This document shows positions 63,533-64,000 of a stretch of DNA of 64,000 nucleotides, piece after piece. Position numbers and translations under genes: made by a program. Numbering within the stretch: the first letter of the stretch is position 1; each line of letters begins with the position of its first letter. The notes under the pieces are model-generated. The model saw only the letters and a program-made list of their open reading frames with translations. It was not told the DNA's origin and made no database searches. Location of the stretch: positions 1 to 64,000 of the forward strand of contig JAPOLY010000001.1 of NCBI GenBank assembly GCA_029976805.1, given 5' to 3'. Origin of the DNA: a bacterium. Lineage in GTDB: Bacteria; Planctomycetota; UBA8108; UBA1146.

Positions 63533-64000
63533 CTAGGGGCAGGGCGGGAAGGAAGCACAGTCGAGCGGATCAGTGTCGGTCGGATCGATTCCGCAGCTGG
63601 TCGGCGTCGGAGCAGGTCCGCCACTGAACAGGGCTGCAAGAGCGTAGATCGCGTCCGCAATGTTGATACCGCCGTCGTCGTTGGCGTCGCAGGAATCCAG
63701 ACAGGTTCCAGCAGGGCCACCACTGAAGAGGGCTGCCAGCAGGAAGATGGAGTCAGCAATGTTGAATCCACCGTCAGCGTTGCAGTCACCACGGACAAAC
63801 TCAGGAAGGGTCGGTCCGCCACCACCACCACCGAGGGCAGCAATGATATCGGCAGCCAACAGAACCTGATCGCCTCCGTAACCACCAAACTCCCAAGACT
63901 GGACGAGCACGTTACCGATCGGTGAGCCCGCAAGATCCTGGTTCTGGCTGTACGCTCCGGTGATGTAGGCACCGTTACCCTCTTGCCAGATGGCGCCGAC
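63533..64000 (-). CDS. C-terminal part of a dockerin protein (partial)
   Basis: The last about 155 residues of a secreted protein that continues past the window edge. The visible N-part (AIWQEGNGAYITGAYSQNQD, WEFGGYGGDQVLLAAD) is the end of the unnamed module also present in the genes at 53829 and 57407. Then come the dockerin (FVRGDCNADGGFNIADSI; NDDGGINIADAIYAL) and the cysteine tail ending SFPPCP. An internal GTG at 63910 is not a start, since the frame stays open to the edge. Confidence 0.82.
   Translation of the reverse strand, partial: VGAIWQEGNGAYITGAYSQNQDLAGSPIGNVLVQSWEFGGYGGDQVLLAADIIAALGGGGGGPTLPEFVRGDCNADGGFNIADSIFLLAALFSGGPAGTCLDSCDANDDGGINIADAIYALAALFSGGPAPTPTSCGIDPTDTDPLDCASFPPCP

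Noticed and set aside
1-64000. tRNA, rRNA, CRISPR arrays, insertion sequences, att sites
   Set aside because: I looked for cloverleaf arms, regular direct repeats with spacers, transposase motifs and terminal inverted repeats and found none that hold up.

Overview
The window looks like chromosomal DNA of a free-living, probably aquatic, member of the Planctomycetota. I infer this from gene families typical of that phylum: a DUF1501 / DUF1549-DUF1553 pair, Ser/Thr kinases fused to a sulfatase-modifying-factor-like domain, very large secreted proteins ending in dockerin-like tails, and a peptide transporter with a long insertion. No rRNA, tRNA, CRISPR array, insertion sequence or prophage is visible.

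Layout. Positions 1-3.2 kb: end of an unknown gene, a xylulokinase (minus), and a plus-strand pair made of a maleate-isomerase-like protein overlapping a divergent YrdC/TsaC-domain protein. 3.2-8.5 kb: two tandem paralogous membrane kinases. 8.6-14.7 kb: a tight six-gene minus-strand operon (sugar-phosphate isomerase/epimerase family, Gfo/Idh/MocA dehydrogenase, xylose isomerase, TrxR-like flavoprotein, ELM1-like protein, Nudix-FolB fusion). Xylose isomerase plus the xylulokinase make the first two steps of xylose use. 15.1-17.3 kb: an isochorismatase-fold protein coupled to a cytoplasmic hybrid histidine kinase. 17.4-21.3 kb: POT transporter, small zinc-peptidase-like protein, D12-class adenine methyltransferase. 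21.4-28.5 kb: three secreted dockerin proteins. 28.5-33 kb: the DUF1501 / DUF1549-DUF1553 pair. 33-36.3 kb: HD hydrolase, Xaa-Pro aminopeptidase, VKOR-DsbA fusion. 36.5-45.2 kb: three large secreted proteins built from one repeated cohesin-like module plus dockerins, including an M4-type metalloprotease of 1602 aa. 45.3-53.7 kb: housekeeping and accessory genes (cupin, LOG, DinB-like, thioredoxin-like, metallophosphatase, NeuC/WecB-type epimerase, MurJ). 53.8-64 kb: four more dockerin proteins, the last running off the window.

The most unusual signal is at 46985-47998 (minus). An exported thioredoxin-fold gene is interrupted by one in-frame TGA where a redox cysteine would be plausible, and the TGA is followed directly by a two-part stem-loop that fits the loose bacterial SECIS model. 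It is either a selenoprotein or a nonsense-mutated gene. The second theme is an extracellular system: ten proteins share a dockerin-like domain with a cysteine-clamped C-terminal tail, four carry cohesin-like modules, and several share modules I cannot name. Some of their leaders hold strings of perfect hairpins. All assignments are from reading the sequence; no database search was run.
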